Assembly: GCA_963735065.1 (NCBI GenBank)
Contig: CAVTJL010000001.1
Span: 1-64,000 of the forward strand
DNA: 64,000 bases
Direction: 5' to 3'
DNA from: CAVTJL01 sp963735065
GTDB lineage: Bacteria; Pseudomonadota; Alphaproteobacteria; Geminicoccales; Geminicoccaceae
Below are positions 17,502 through 26,595 of this stretch, one piece after another. The first letter of the stretch is position 1. Every line of letters starts with the position of its first letter. The translations under genes were made by a program, and so were the position numbers. The notes beneath the pieces were generated by a model, which saw only the letters and a list, made by a program, of their open reading frames with translations, ran no database searches and had not been told where the DNA came from.

Positions 17502-17837
17502 ATGGCGAAGACAGAAGCACCTGGGCGGCTGGACGAGGCGATCCTGGAGACGGCGGACGACATGCATCGTCTGGGGATCATGGATGGCGCCACGCATGAG
17601 AAGATCACGCTGCGCCATCTGGGCGACAAGGCGGGCGCGGCGGCCCGGCCGATCACGGCTGAGGAGATCCGCTCGATGCGCGAGCGCGCCCATATGAGCC
17701 AGGCGGTGTTCGCGCGCTGCCTCAACGTGACGGCCGGCTACGTGTCGCAGCTGGAGCGCGGTGCCAAGCGGCCGACCGGCCCGGCGCTCGTGCTGCTGGA
17801 TGTCATCCGGCGGAAGGGGATCGAGGGGATTCTCTGA
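17502..17837 (+). CDS. HigA/NadS-like helix-turn-helix regulator
   Basis: This 111-residue protein ends in a Cro/CI-type helix-turn-helix (RSMRERAHMSQAVFARCLNV then TAGYVSQLERGAKRPTGPAL, residues ~55-100), a pattern typical of HigA or NadS antitoxins. The N-terminal half (LDEAILETADDMHRLGIMDG) is the dimerising arm of the same group. Start ATG 17502 follows CAGGAGGCTCGAG. Such antitoxins normally pair with a RelE/HigB toxin. None is recognisable in the 190 bp upstream or directly downstream, so it is an orphan or its partner is lost. It is divergent from the antiporter gene. Confidence 0.82.
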   Translation: MAKTEAPGRLDEAILETADDMHRLGIMDGATHEKITLRHLGDKAGAAARPITAEEIRSMRERAHMSQAVFARCLNVTAGYVSQLERGAKRPTGPALVLLDVIRRKGIEGIL

Positions 17838-17914
17838 GCGATGGTGGGTGATGCGGCACGCAGGCGGCGACGGGGCATGTGGGCCATGCTCGCGCGCCGC
17901 ATCAGCAGTTTAGA

Positions 17915-18170
17915 AGGGCAGGCGGCGTTGGGCTGGTCGCCCAGCATCGTCGAGGCGAGCAGCCTGGGATTGACGGCAGTCACCGAAAAGACAAGGAAGG
18001 CAAGGACGAGGGTGCCGACCGGCTCCTCTACCCGGAGTGCCACGACCCTAATGGGACGCACCGCGGCAGCGACGACCTCGCCGAGCAGGAAGGCGACGAC
18101 GAAGATCGTAAGGAGTTGGCGCGCCGCCTTGCGGAGGACGAGCCCCGCGAGGTGGACGAGTCAGCTGACC
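17915..18170 (-). pseudogene. Decayed partial copy of the ChaA-like antiporter gene
   Basis: On the minus strand, one frame gives LLTIFVVAFLLGEVVAAAVR, then VVALRVEEPVGTLVLAFLVF and LLASTMLGDQPNAA. This aligns residue by residue with the intact antiporter 0.8 kb away (AFLLGNVVAA, then VVALRVGEPFGTLVLAFAV and SMMLGAEPNPAL). Only about 85 codons of the first repeat survive, with substitutions in the GEPFGT signature. There is no start codon context or downstream part. It is best read as the relic of a tandem or paralogous antiporter gene. Confidence 0.7.
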
Positions 18171-18229
18171 AAGCACTGATGCCTCACACAGCACGACCCT
18201 GACGCCTCAGCGATAACCGGCTTCCGCAG

Positions 18230-19572
18230 ATGATCCCCACGCCGCCTAACCCGAAGGACGTTATCACCGGCGAGTTGGCAGAACGGGGCTATTGGGTCGT
18301 CGTCAACGTCGAACCTTCGAGGTTTTCATGGACCACAAAAGTCCAGAAGACCATATTCTCGGGCACCGATATCTGGATATTGCCAGCAATGGACGGCTAC
18401 TTTCCCGCCGTGACTGCGAGGTGCGCAGATGCAAGTCGCTCCAAGGAAGTAGAACTCACCTTGATGCGGTTCTTGAGTGCGCTGTGCTGGGCAGAACGCG
18501 GAGGAGCGACAGTGACAGGAGCCACTGGCGGAAACATCCCGAGGCCACTCAGCACAGACCGACGACGGTGGATGATTCGCGACGAGTTTGATCTTACCTA
18601 TATCCCTGAGGCAGGAGACGGAAAAGCTGCGTTAGCCTTGGCCCTTATTCGTGAGGGGCGAGCATTAGAGCATCCAGCCTATGCATTTCTTTCTCTGTAT
18701 CGAGCGTTCGAGATTTGTGTTAAACCTAAAGAGCGAGCCAATTGGATTACAAACAATCTGACGACCCTTCAAGATCACGCCGCACAGGAGCAAATCAGAA
18801 AACTGGGGGGCTCAGGAATTGCAGACATAGGCACTCACCTCCGCCATGCCCGGCGATCCGCTATTGCACATGCAACGGAGGGGAAGATCATCGATCCCGA
18901 CGACCTCTCGGAGGCTCGGGAGGTTTCCTCCGACAGGCCCCTCATGGAGGCGATAGCCGAGCGTGCTATCGAGAAAGAACTCTGCGTGAAGACCTCCCAC
19001 TCTATTTGGAGGGAACATCTATATGAGCTCTCCGGCTTTAAGGCACTCTTCGGGGAGGAAATCATTCGGCGGATCATGAACCCGAGCGTTTCAAATTCTT
19101 CCTGTACTGTCGATGTCCCGAACATCGACTTTGGCTTGGCAAGATCGGCGCCCTTCGAACCGCTTCTGAATATGCAAGCCGCGGATCTAGGCGTTGGTGA
19201 TAAGAATATGCAATTAGTCTATCGCTCGGAAAGCACGAACTTTCACATCGTTTTCAGACTAGACTTCGAGAATGAGCGTCTTGTGTTTGATATCGACAAC
19301 GGAATCTATAGATCCGACGACAACGGCACATTTGTCTATGCGAAGGAGCGGCAGATATCCATCGCTTCATAAGGGACTATCTAGGCAACGGCTCCATCAT
19401 CATTCGAAATTCAACCACGGGGGAACAGCTTTCGCGAGTCGATCCTTTTATCCCGATGAATGTGTTACCGAACTTCGAATACTTCTCTCGTGAAATTGAT
19501 CGATGGGAGAAAATTGCAGACGAACGAGCCTCGACGACGACAATGAACTCGGCTGCGAAGCCTCCTAACTAG
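18230..19572 (+). CDS. Hypothetical protein with HEPN-like R-x4-H motif, probable frameshift near the end
   Basis: I do not recognise this protein with certainty; it resembles MauJ-like proteins of unknown role. The intact frame from ATG 18230 gives 380 residues to TAA 19370-19372. A helical central part (HPAYAFLSLYRAFEI, ~145-165) is followed at ~205 by HLRHARRSAIAHATEG. There RSAIAH fits the R-x4-6-H motif of HEPN-fold proteins, many of which are RNases in defence or toxin systems. After 19345 a different frame reads like protein (FIRDYLGNGSIIIRN, then PNFEYFSREIDRW) to TAG 19570-19572. One base may therefore be missing, and the full protein may be about 447 residues. The gene is visibly richer in A+T than its neighbours, a sign of transfer. 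Confidence 0.6.
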
Positions 19573-19762
19573 CCTCTCGGTGCTAAAGGCTTCTCTTCGG
19601 CTGGCCCATGTCTCATATGTATTGAGGTGTGCTTTCCCTTCAAGCCCCCCCCTTGCTCGGCAGCGGCCGGCGTAGGCGGCCCGTTGGTGTCTCGGCCGGC
19701 CTGTAGGAGGAGGGGCGTCGAGCCGCCCCCCTCCTCGCCTCGTCCCCTTCTCTCGCCCCCTA

Positions 19763-19995
19763 CCCCTTGATCCCGCTGCCAGTCCACGCCCTGCTCGAAG
19801 GCATGGGCGGCTTTGTAGATCGTGGGCTCGTCGTAGAGCTTGCCGACCAGCATCATGCCGACGGGGAGGCCGTCGACCGTGCCGCAAGGGAGGCTCATCG
19901 GCCGGATGGTGGGTGCAGTCGAAGGGCGCCGTGTCGGGCAGGATCTCGAAGCCGCGCTCGATGATCTCGGCCACGGGCGCGTTCTCGTCCCGGCA
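19763..19995 (-). pseudogene. 3'-terminal fragment of an amidase gene (second copy)
   Basis: The minus strand encodes ENAPVAEIIERGFEILPDTA and CTHHP, then after one extra base the rest of an amidase C-terminus ending in a stop near 19763. It aligns along its whole length with the last ~78 codons of the intact amidase at 28638-30167, with scattered silent and a few replacing changes. Its upstream end stops within 10 bp of the stop codon of the transporter ATPase gene (20002). There is no start or catalytic part. It marks the other edge of the polyol block; see the findings. Confidence 0.85.
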
Positions 19996-20001
19996 GCCCC
20001 T

Positions 20002-21109
<1,108 letters not shown>

Positions 21110-21126
21110 GACGAGATTCCCTGGCT

Positions 21127-21930
21127 TCAGCGCGCGGCCCGGAAGTACCGGTTGAGAAAGCGCATGATGAGCCCGATGAAGAGGAAGGGTGGCAGCGCCA
21201 GCAGGATGCTCGAGGCGTTGATGACGCCCCAGGGCACCTCCATGCCGAGTGTCGTGAAGCTCGCGGCCACGACCGGCAGCGTGACATTCTGCGAGGTGAG
21301 CGACAGCGCGATGAGCAGCTCGTTCCACACGATCACGAAGGTGAAGAGCACGGCGCCGATCAGCGAGGGTGCCGCGATCGGCAGGGCCACGCGCAGGAAG
21401 ATCTGGGCCTTGGAGTAGCCGTCCAGCGTCGCCGCCTCCTCGACCTCGCGCGGCACCTGCTCGAAGGCCGGCACGCCCAGCCAGATGATGGTCGAGACCG
21501 TGGTGAGGCAGTAGGTGAGGATGAGCGCGAAGCGGGTGTCGAAGAGGCCGAGGCGGAGATAGATGGCGATGAACGGGATGGCGATCGCCACGGGCGGCAT
21601 GAAGCGCAGCGACAGCACGTAGAACTGGATGTCGCCCTTGAGGCGGTTGACGTGGCGCGCCAGCGCGTAGGCGGCGGGGGCGCCGAGCACGAAGCCGATG
21701 ACGAGCGACGAGAGGACGACGATGGCGCTGTTCTCGAGCCCGCGCTGCACCGACGGCTCGGTCAGCACGTGCACATAGTTCTCCAGCGTGGGCTGAAAGA
21801 ACAGCACCGGGACCGGCGTCACGATGTCCTTCAGCGTCTTGAACGAGCCGAGCAGCGCCCAGAGGACGGGAAAGAGCGTGATGAACAGCAGGATGACGAA
21901 TGTCACCGGGCCGGCTATTCCGCGTCTCAT
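21127..21930 (-). CDS. ABC transporter permease, MalG type
   Basis: This 267-residue inner-membrane permease has six hydrophobic helices, starting VTFVILLFITLFPVLWALLG. The cytoplasmic EAA loop that docks on the ATPase is EEAATLDGYSKAQIFLRVAL with a following LP, at residues ~170-190. A VVAASFTTLGMEVPWG segment near the end is typical of carbohydrate (CUT1) permeases. ATG 21930 overlaps the stop of the preceding permease by 4 bp, so translation is coupled. It lies 17 bp before the ATPase. With its partner it forms the channel for a polyol or sugar. Confidence 0.92.
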   Translation of the reverse strand: MRRGIAGPVTFVILLFITLFPVLWALLGSFKTLKDIVTPVPVLFFQPTLENYVHVLTEPSVQRGLENSAIVVLSSLVIGFVLGAPAAYALARHVNRLKGDIQFYVLSLRFMPPVAIAIPFIAIYLRLGLFDTRFALILTYCLTTVSTIIWLGVPAFEQVPREVEEAATLDGYSKAQIFLRVALPIAAPSLIGAVLFTFVIVWNELLIALSLTSQNVTLPVVAASFTTLGMEVPWGVINASSILLALPPFLFIGLIMRFLNRYFRAAR

Positions 21931-22862
21931 GCGGACCACCTCTGCATCCTCTTCCACAGCACCGAGAACACGACGATCGACACGATCAGGAGGAGAACGC
22001 TCATCGCCGAAGCGTAGGAGATGCGGCCGTTCAGCCCGATGCCCACCTGATAGGCATAGAGATCGAGCGTCTCCGTCGAGATGCCGGGCCCGCCCGCCGT
22101 CATCGTGTAGATCAGATCGAACGAGCGCAGGCTCTCCACCGCCTTGACGAAGAACATCATGACGAGAGGGCCGCGCAGCATCGGCAGGCTGACGAACCAG
22201 TGGACACCCCAGGTGGAGGCGTGGTCGAGCCTGGCCGCCTCGAGCGGGCTCGGCGGCAGGGTCTCGAGCAGCTTCAGCATGATGACGCCGAAGAACAGGC
22301 CCCACTGCCAGATGTCGACAGCGGCCACCGCATAGAGGGCGGTGTCCGGCCGGCTGAGGAACTCGATCGGCCGCAGATGCAGGGCCTGCAGCGGGTAGTT
22401 CACGATGCCCATCAAGGGCGAGTACATGAAGCGCCAGATCAGGCCGGCCGACACCCTGGGCAGCAGGATGGGCAGGATCAGTGCCAGGCAGGTGACGTCG
22501 CGCAGCCGGCCATGGATGCGCTCGAAGATCAGGACGCCCAGGCAGACCGCCACGACCATCGTGCCGGCGAGGGTGACCACCTCCCAGATGAACGACACCT
22601 GAAGCGCGTTGAAGAGGCGATGATCGCCCCACAGGCGCTCGAAGTTCTGCCAGCCGACCCAGCGGCTGTGCGACGAGCGGAGCGAGACGTTGCGGAAGGC
22701 CAGGATGAGGGCGCCGACGGTCGGCGGCAGGGAGAGCACGACCAGCAGCACGAGCGCCGGTGCGATGGCGAGGACCGCGAAGTTGCGGTCCGCGAACCGC
22801 ACTTTGGGCGCCGCCGCGGCCGCCCGCGCGGTATCCCTTCTCTCGGCCTGTGCTGCGTTCAT
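21927..22862 (-). CDS. ABC transporter permease, MalF type
   Basis: This 311-residue permease has a ~30-residue cytoplasmic N-terminus and then six helices (first: LAIAPALVLLVVLSLPPTVG). The EAA loop is LEAARLDHASTWGVHWFVSL with LP, at residues ~215-235. The extended first periplasmic region (NVSLRSSHSRWVGWQNFERL) is usual for CUT1 MalF/UgpA proteins. It is the first permease after the binding-protein gene and is translationally coupled to the second. It contributes half the membrane channel. Confidence 0.92.
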   Translation of the reverse strand: MNAAQAERRDTARAAAAAPKVRFADRNFAVLAIAPALVLLVVLSLPPTVGALILAFRNVSLRSSHSRWVGWQNFERLWGDHRLFNALQVSFIWEVVTLAGTMVVAVCLGVLIFERIHGRLRDVTCLALILPILLPRVSAGLIWRFMYSPLMGIVNYPLQALHLRPIEFLSRPDTALYAVAAVDIWQWGLFFGVIMLKLLETLPPSPLEAARLDHASTWGVHWFVSLPMLRGPLVMMFFVKAVESLRSFDLIYTMTAGGPGISTETLDLYAYQVGIGLNGRISYASAMSVLLLIVSIVVFSVLWKRMQRWSA

Positions 22863-22885
22863 GCGCCTTCACCCCCGGAGGCCGG

Positions 22886-22911
22886 GCGGGCAGGCGACCT
22901 CGCCTGCCCGC
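22886..22911 (-). terminator. Intra-operon hairpin between binding-protein and permease genes
   Basis: GCGGGCAGGCGA and its exact complement form a 12-bp stem with a 2-nt centre, 6 bp after the binding-protein stop codon and 23 bp before the permease start. Such structures protect the binding-protein mRNA and lower expression of the membrane genes. The same layout recurs at three other transporters in this window. Confidence 0.6.
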
Positions 22912-22917
22912 GCGCCA

Positions 22918-24216
22918 TCACTTCCCGTTGGCCTGGTCGAGGACGTCGTTGGCCTGGTCGACGGCGTCGTCCAGCGCCTGCTTGATGTCGGGCTGCGAGC
23001 CCGTGAAGATCTCCTCGAGCGTGAGGCCCAGATCGTCGCCCACCTCGGGCCACAAGGGCGACTTCCAGATCAGCAGGTCGGTCCTGCTCGCCGTCTCGCG
23101 CAGCGCCTTGATGTAGTCGGGATTGACCTGCCGCTTGAAGTCCGGGTTCTCCAGCGTGCTCGACCTGGCGAAGTCGCTGAGGATGCCGGCCTTGACCTTG
23201 CGCGCCTCCATGTCCTTGCTGGTGGCCCAGGCGATGAACGCCCCGGAGACGGCCTTCGAGCAGTCGGTGGGGTTGCCCTGCGAGGAGATGGCGAAGCCGT
23301 GCGCGAAGCCGGCAGACGGCAGCGGCTCGGGCGGCGGCGCGTAGCCGACCTTGCCGGCGATCTGCGACTTCGTCTTGTCCTCAGCCCAGGGGCCGAAGAC
23401 GTCGCTCTCGATGATCAGTGCCACGCGGCCGCTGCGGAAGCCCTCGATCACCTCGCTCCAGGTGTTCGTCGTGGAGCCGGGCGGCGCATACTTGAACATG
23501 TCGAGATAGTACTGGGTGGCCTTGACGGCGGCGGGCGAGTTGAAGTCGAACTTGCCGTCCTTGAGCCAGTTGCCGCCCATGCCGCGGAAGAACGGCGTCC
23601 AGCGCCACACGTTCATGCCCGAGCCGCGGCGCCCGCGCGCCGACCAGCCGTAGATGGTGGGCGGCGAGTTGAGCTCGGCCACGACCTTCTTGAGCTCGTC
23701 GAGGTTCTTCGGCGGCTTCAGGCCCTTCTCAGCCAAGATGTCCTTGCGGTACATCATGAGATCGCCGCCGCCCTCGAATGGCGCGAAGTAGGCCGTGCCC
23801 TTGTAGGTGGCGACCGCGCGGCGCCCGGCCAGGAAGTCGTCCCAGTCGAAATCCTTGGGCATGTAGGGAAGCAGCGGGAGCACCCACTTCGAGGAGGCGA
23901 ACTCGGCGACGTTCGCCTCGTCGATATAGTAGACCTGATAGCTGCCGGCGCCCTGCGAGGCGTCGAGCCGGGACTTGGCGCGACGCTCGTTCTCGCCGAA
24001 CTGCTGGATCTCGACCGTGGTCTTGTACTTTTTCTCGAACTCTTCCTTGTGCTTGTCGAGAAAGGTCGTGGTGGGGATCGGCTGGCTGATGACGCGGATG
24101 GTCGGCACCTTGCCGACGCACGCCATCGGATCGGTGGCATGGGCCACGCCCAGGGTCGCTACGAGCGTGACGGCGGCGCCGGACAGCGCCGTCGCCCAGG
24201 ATTTCCTGCCTCTCAT
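22918..24216 (-). CDS. ABC transporter substrate-binding protein (CUT1 family, polyol/sugar)
   Basis: This 432-residue periplasmic protein has a signal peptide (residues 1-27, WATALSGAAVTLVATLGVAHA). A family-1 extracellular binding domain follows: IRVISQPIPTTTFLDKHKEE, then EFEKKYKTTVEIQ at the usual strand-helix position. The hinge segment YKGTAYFAPFEGGGDLMMYR and the NTWSEVIEGFRSGRVALII region are typical. It captures the substrate and delivers it to the two permeases that follow. The kinase and GlpD-like genes upstream in the same operon suggest a polyol substrate. Start ATG 24216 follows AGGAGGACGTC. No lipobox is seen. Confidence 0.92.
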   Translation of the reverse strand: MRGRKSWATALSGAAVTLVATLGVAHATDPMACVGKVPTIRVISQPIPTTTFLDKHKEEFEKKYKTTVEIQQFGENERRAKSRLDASQGAGSYQVYYIDEANVAEFASSKWVLPLLPYMPKDFDWDDFLAGRRAVATYKGTAYFAPFEGGGDLMMYRKDILAEKGLKPPKNLDELKKVVAELNSPPTIYGWSARGRRGSGMNVWRWTPFFRGMGGNWLKDGKFDFNSPAAVKATQYYLDMFKYAPPGSTTNTWSEVIEGFRSGRVALIIESDVFGPWAEDKTKSQIAGKVGYAPPPEPLPSAGFAHGFAISSQGNPTDCSKAVSGAFIAWATSKDMEARKVKAGILSDFARSSTLENPDFKRQVNPDYIKALRETASRTDLLIWKSPLWPEVGDDLGLTLEEIFTGSQPDIKQALDDAVDQANDVLDQANGK

Positions 24217-24246
24217 GACGTCCTCCTTTGCTGATCTGATGCCGGG

Positions 24247-25777
24247 TTATGGGTTTTGTCGGGTAACCTCGCTCGCCTGCGGGGATGCGCTCTCACCGAA
24301 GGCGGCCCAGGCGGGCTGGAGCGCCTGCCTGACGGCGGCGTAGGTGGCGCGCTTGGCCTGGTAGATCGCGTGACGCCGGTCGTCGGGCGCGAAGCGGCGG
24401 CCGATGCGCGTCATCGCCGCCACCGCCTCCTCGAAGCCGGCGTAGCGGCCGGTGGCGACGGCGGCGGTGATGGCGCAGCCCAGCGCCCCCAGCTCCGAGC
24501 CGTCGGCGATCTCGACCGTGAGACCCAGCACGTCGGCGAAGATCTGGGCCCAGACGGCGCTCTGCGAGGCGCCGCCCGACAGGCGCACCGTCTCGGGCCG
24601 GCAGCCCGTCACCGCGAGCAGCTCCGCCACATGCTCCTGATGCTCGAAGACGACGCCCTCGTAGACGGCGCGCAGCAGCTGCGGCGGCTCGGTGTCGTGC
24701 CCGAGACCGACGAACGAGGCCTGGGGCGAGCCGGCGCCGCCATGGATGAAGGGCAGATAGACGAGGCTGCTGTCCTCGGGCGCCAGTGCTGCCACCATCG
24801 CGTTGGCGGCCGCATAGTCGGTGCCCGGCATGACCTTGCCCAGGAGCCAGGCGAGGTTGGTGGCCGAGGTGGGGCTGCCCTCGCAGGCGATGACCCGCGA
24901 CGCGTCGCGGTGCAGCGCCTGCATCAGCGGCAGCCGGCCGACGCAAGGGCGCTCGAGGATGACGACGTTGATGCTCCAGGTGCCGGCACAGATGGCGACC
25001 TGCGAGGAATCGACGACCCCGGAGGCCAGCGTCGTGGCGCCGAGGTCCATCATGCCGGCGACGACGGGCGTGCCCTCGGCGAGGCCCGTCTCTTCGTGCG
25101 CCGTCCGCGTGACGGTGCCGCAGAGCGCCGTGTTGGTGCGGATGGGCGGCATGCGGCCCTGCCAGTGCGCGACGCCCAGGGCCTCGAAGACGACGGGGTC
25201 GTAGTCACCGGTCTCGAGGTTGAGGAGCCCGCTGCCGGAGAGGTCGCACTGGTCGCTCTCGATGCGGCCGGTCAGGCGATAGCGGACATAGTCCTTGCAC
25301 AGGACCGCATGGGCGGTGCGTTCGGCGAGGTCCGGTCGGTTGGCGTCGAGCCACGCGAACAGGAGGAGCGGCATGGAGATGCGGAACTGCTGGCCGAGAC
25401 GGTCGCAGATCGCCTCGATGCCGGGCCGTGCGGCGATCTCGCGCGCCAGCTGCCAGGTGCGGGTGTCCGAGGACACGATGCCGTTGCCGACGGGCATGCC
25501 CTCGGCATCGAGGAGATAGATGCCGTTGCCGTGGCCGGTGCAGCAGACGGCCGTGATGCTCTCGGGCGCAACGCCGCTCGTAGCCCAGGACCGCGCGCAC
25601 CGTCTCGGCCGTGGCGCCCCACATCTCGGACGCGTCGCGCTCGGTGAAGGCGGGCCGCGGGTGGAGCGCCTGGACCGGCCGGCCGGCCACCGCCAGCTCG
25701 CGCCCGCGATCGTCGAACAGGGCAGCCTTGGCGACGGTGCCGCCGACGTCGATGCCCAGATAGCAGGGGGCCGTCAT
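24247..25777 (-). pseudogene. FGGY-family carbohydrate (polyol) kinase, one frameshift
   Basis: From ATG 25777 the N-terminal domain reads YLGIDVGGTVAKAALFDDRG, the ATP-binding phosphate-1 motif of the actin-like FGGY kinases. After one extra base near 25577, the domain continues as IVSSDTRTWQLA and RLTGRIESDQCDLSGSG to the end. This includes the family's C-terminal signature (VRLSGGASQSAVWAQIFADV) and LGALGCAITAAVA. The span is 510 codons plus one base, the normal size. The enzyme phosphorylates a sugar or polyol in the cytoplasm (xylulose-, glycerol- or erythritol-kinase-like). It overlaps the GntR stop by 4 bp and is followed by the binding-protein gene. The lesion may be a base-calling error. 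Confidence 0.88.
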
Positions 25778-26595
25778 CGGCCCTGCCCGGTCGAGGAGAC
25801 CACGAGGTGGATGCGGCGTCCGCGCGTGCTGTAGACGGAGTTGTAGTATTCCATGGGCGTGCCGTCGGCGAGCCAGCCGATCGATTCGATGTTGATGACC
25901 GGCGTGCCCTCGCGCAGCTGCAGGAGCCGCGCATGCTCGCGCCCGAGCGGCACGGCGTCGAGCCAGCGCTCGGACCGGACGATCTCGATGCCGTAGCGCT
26001 CGCGCAGGGTCCGGTACATCGACCGATTGGTCAGATCGACGGTCTCGAAGCCGGGGACCCTGCGCGCCGGCAGGGCGATGTAGCCCACCGCCATCGGCTC
26101 GTCGTCGACGAGATAGACGCGGCTCAGATGCACGACCTCGGCACCCGGCTCGAGATGCAGGAGGGCGGCCTCGCGGGCGCTCGGCTGGCGGCGGTGGAAC
26201 GCCACCATGCGCGTCATGACCTTGTGGCCCTTGGCCGACATGTCGCCGAACAGGCCGATGTTCGAGGCGGCGAAGTCGAGCTCGTCGCGGGGATGGGCGA
26301 CGAAGGCGCGGCGCCGCGCCTCCTTCACGACGACGCCCTCGGCCGCGAGCGCGTCCATCGCCGCCCGGACCACCGGGCGCGAGACGTCGAAGAGGTCGCA
26401 GAGCTCCATCTCCGACGGCAGCCGCGTGCCCGGCGCCAGGCGGGCCGCTGCGATGGTGGCAGCGATGCCCAGGCGCATCTGCTGCCAAAGCGGCGTCGTG
26501 GCATTGCGGTCGAGGCGGATGTGGCGGCCGAGCACGTCCGCCGCGTCGGCGTCGCGGGCATGCGGCGGACCGCCGGCGGGCGGGGTGCTGCTCAT
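25774..26595 (-). CDS. GntR-family regulator, HutC type (UTRA domain)
   Basis: This 273-residue regulator has a GntR winged helix at residues ~30-105 (MELCDLFDVSRPVVRAAMDA then LAAEGVVVKEARRRAFVAHP). The UTRA effector domain (~115-270) has EPGAEVVHLSRVYLVDDEPM and LREGTPVINIESIGWLADGT. HutC-type proteins bind a sugar phosphate or small ligand and release the operator. Start ATG 26595 overlaps the GlpD stop (ATGA), so it is the second gene of the polyol operon and most likely controls it. A 14-bp near-palindrome centred on GTATAC upstream of glpD (28436-28449) fits the operator type of this subfamily. Confidence 0.9.
   Translation of the reverse strand: MSSTPPAGGPPHARDADAADVLGRHIRLDRNATTPLWQQMRLGIAATIAAARLAPGTRLPSEMELCDLFDVSRPVVRAAMDALAAEGVVVKEARRRAFVAHPRDELDFAASNIGLFGDMSAKGHKVMTRMVAFHRRQPSAREAALLHLEPGAEVVHLSRVYLVDDEPMAVGYIALPARRVPGFETVDLTNRSMYRTLRERYGIEIVRSERWLDAVPLGREHARLLQLREGTPVINIESIGWLADGTPMEYYNSVYSTRGRRIHLVVSSTGQGR

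Noticed and set aside
15216..17693. Very long minus-strand reading frame (over 800 codons) across the decarboxylase and antiporter genes.
   Set aside because: It is a frame shadow in GC-rich DNA: the translation is arginine/histidine/proline-rich with no family resemblance, while the genes on the other frames have clear catalytic motifs.
19573..19762. GC-rich hairpin (about 19705-19737) as the terminator of the amidase fragment.
   Set aside because: The arms pair only with a two-base bulge and the gene it would serve is a fragment; too weak to list as a feature.
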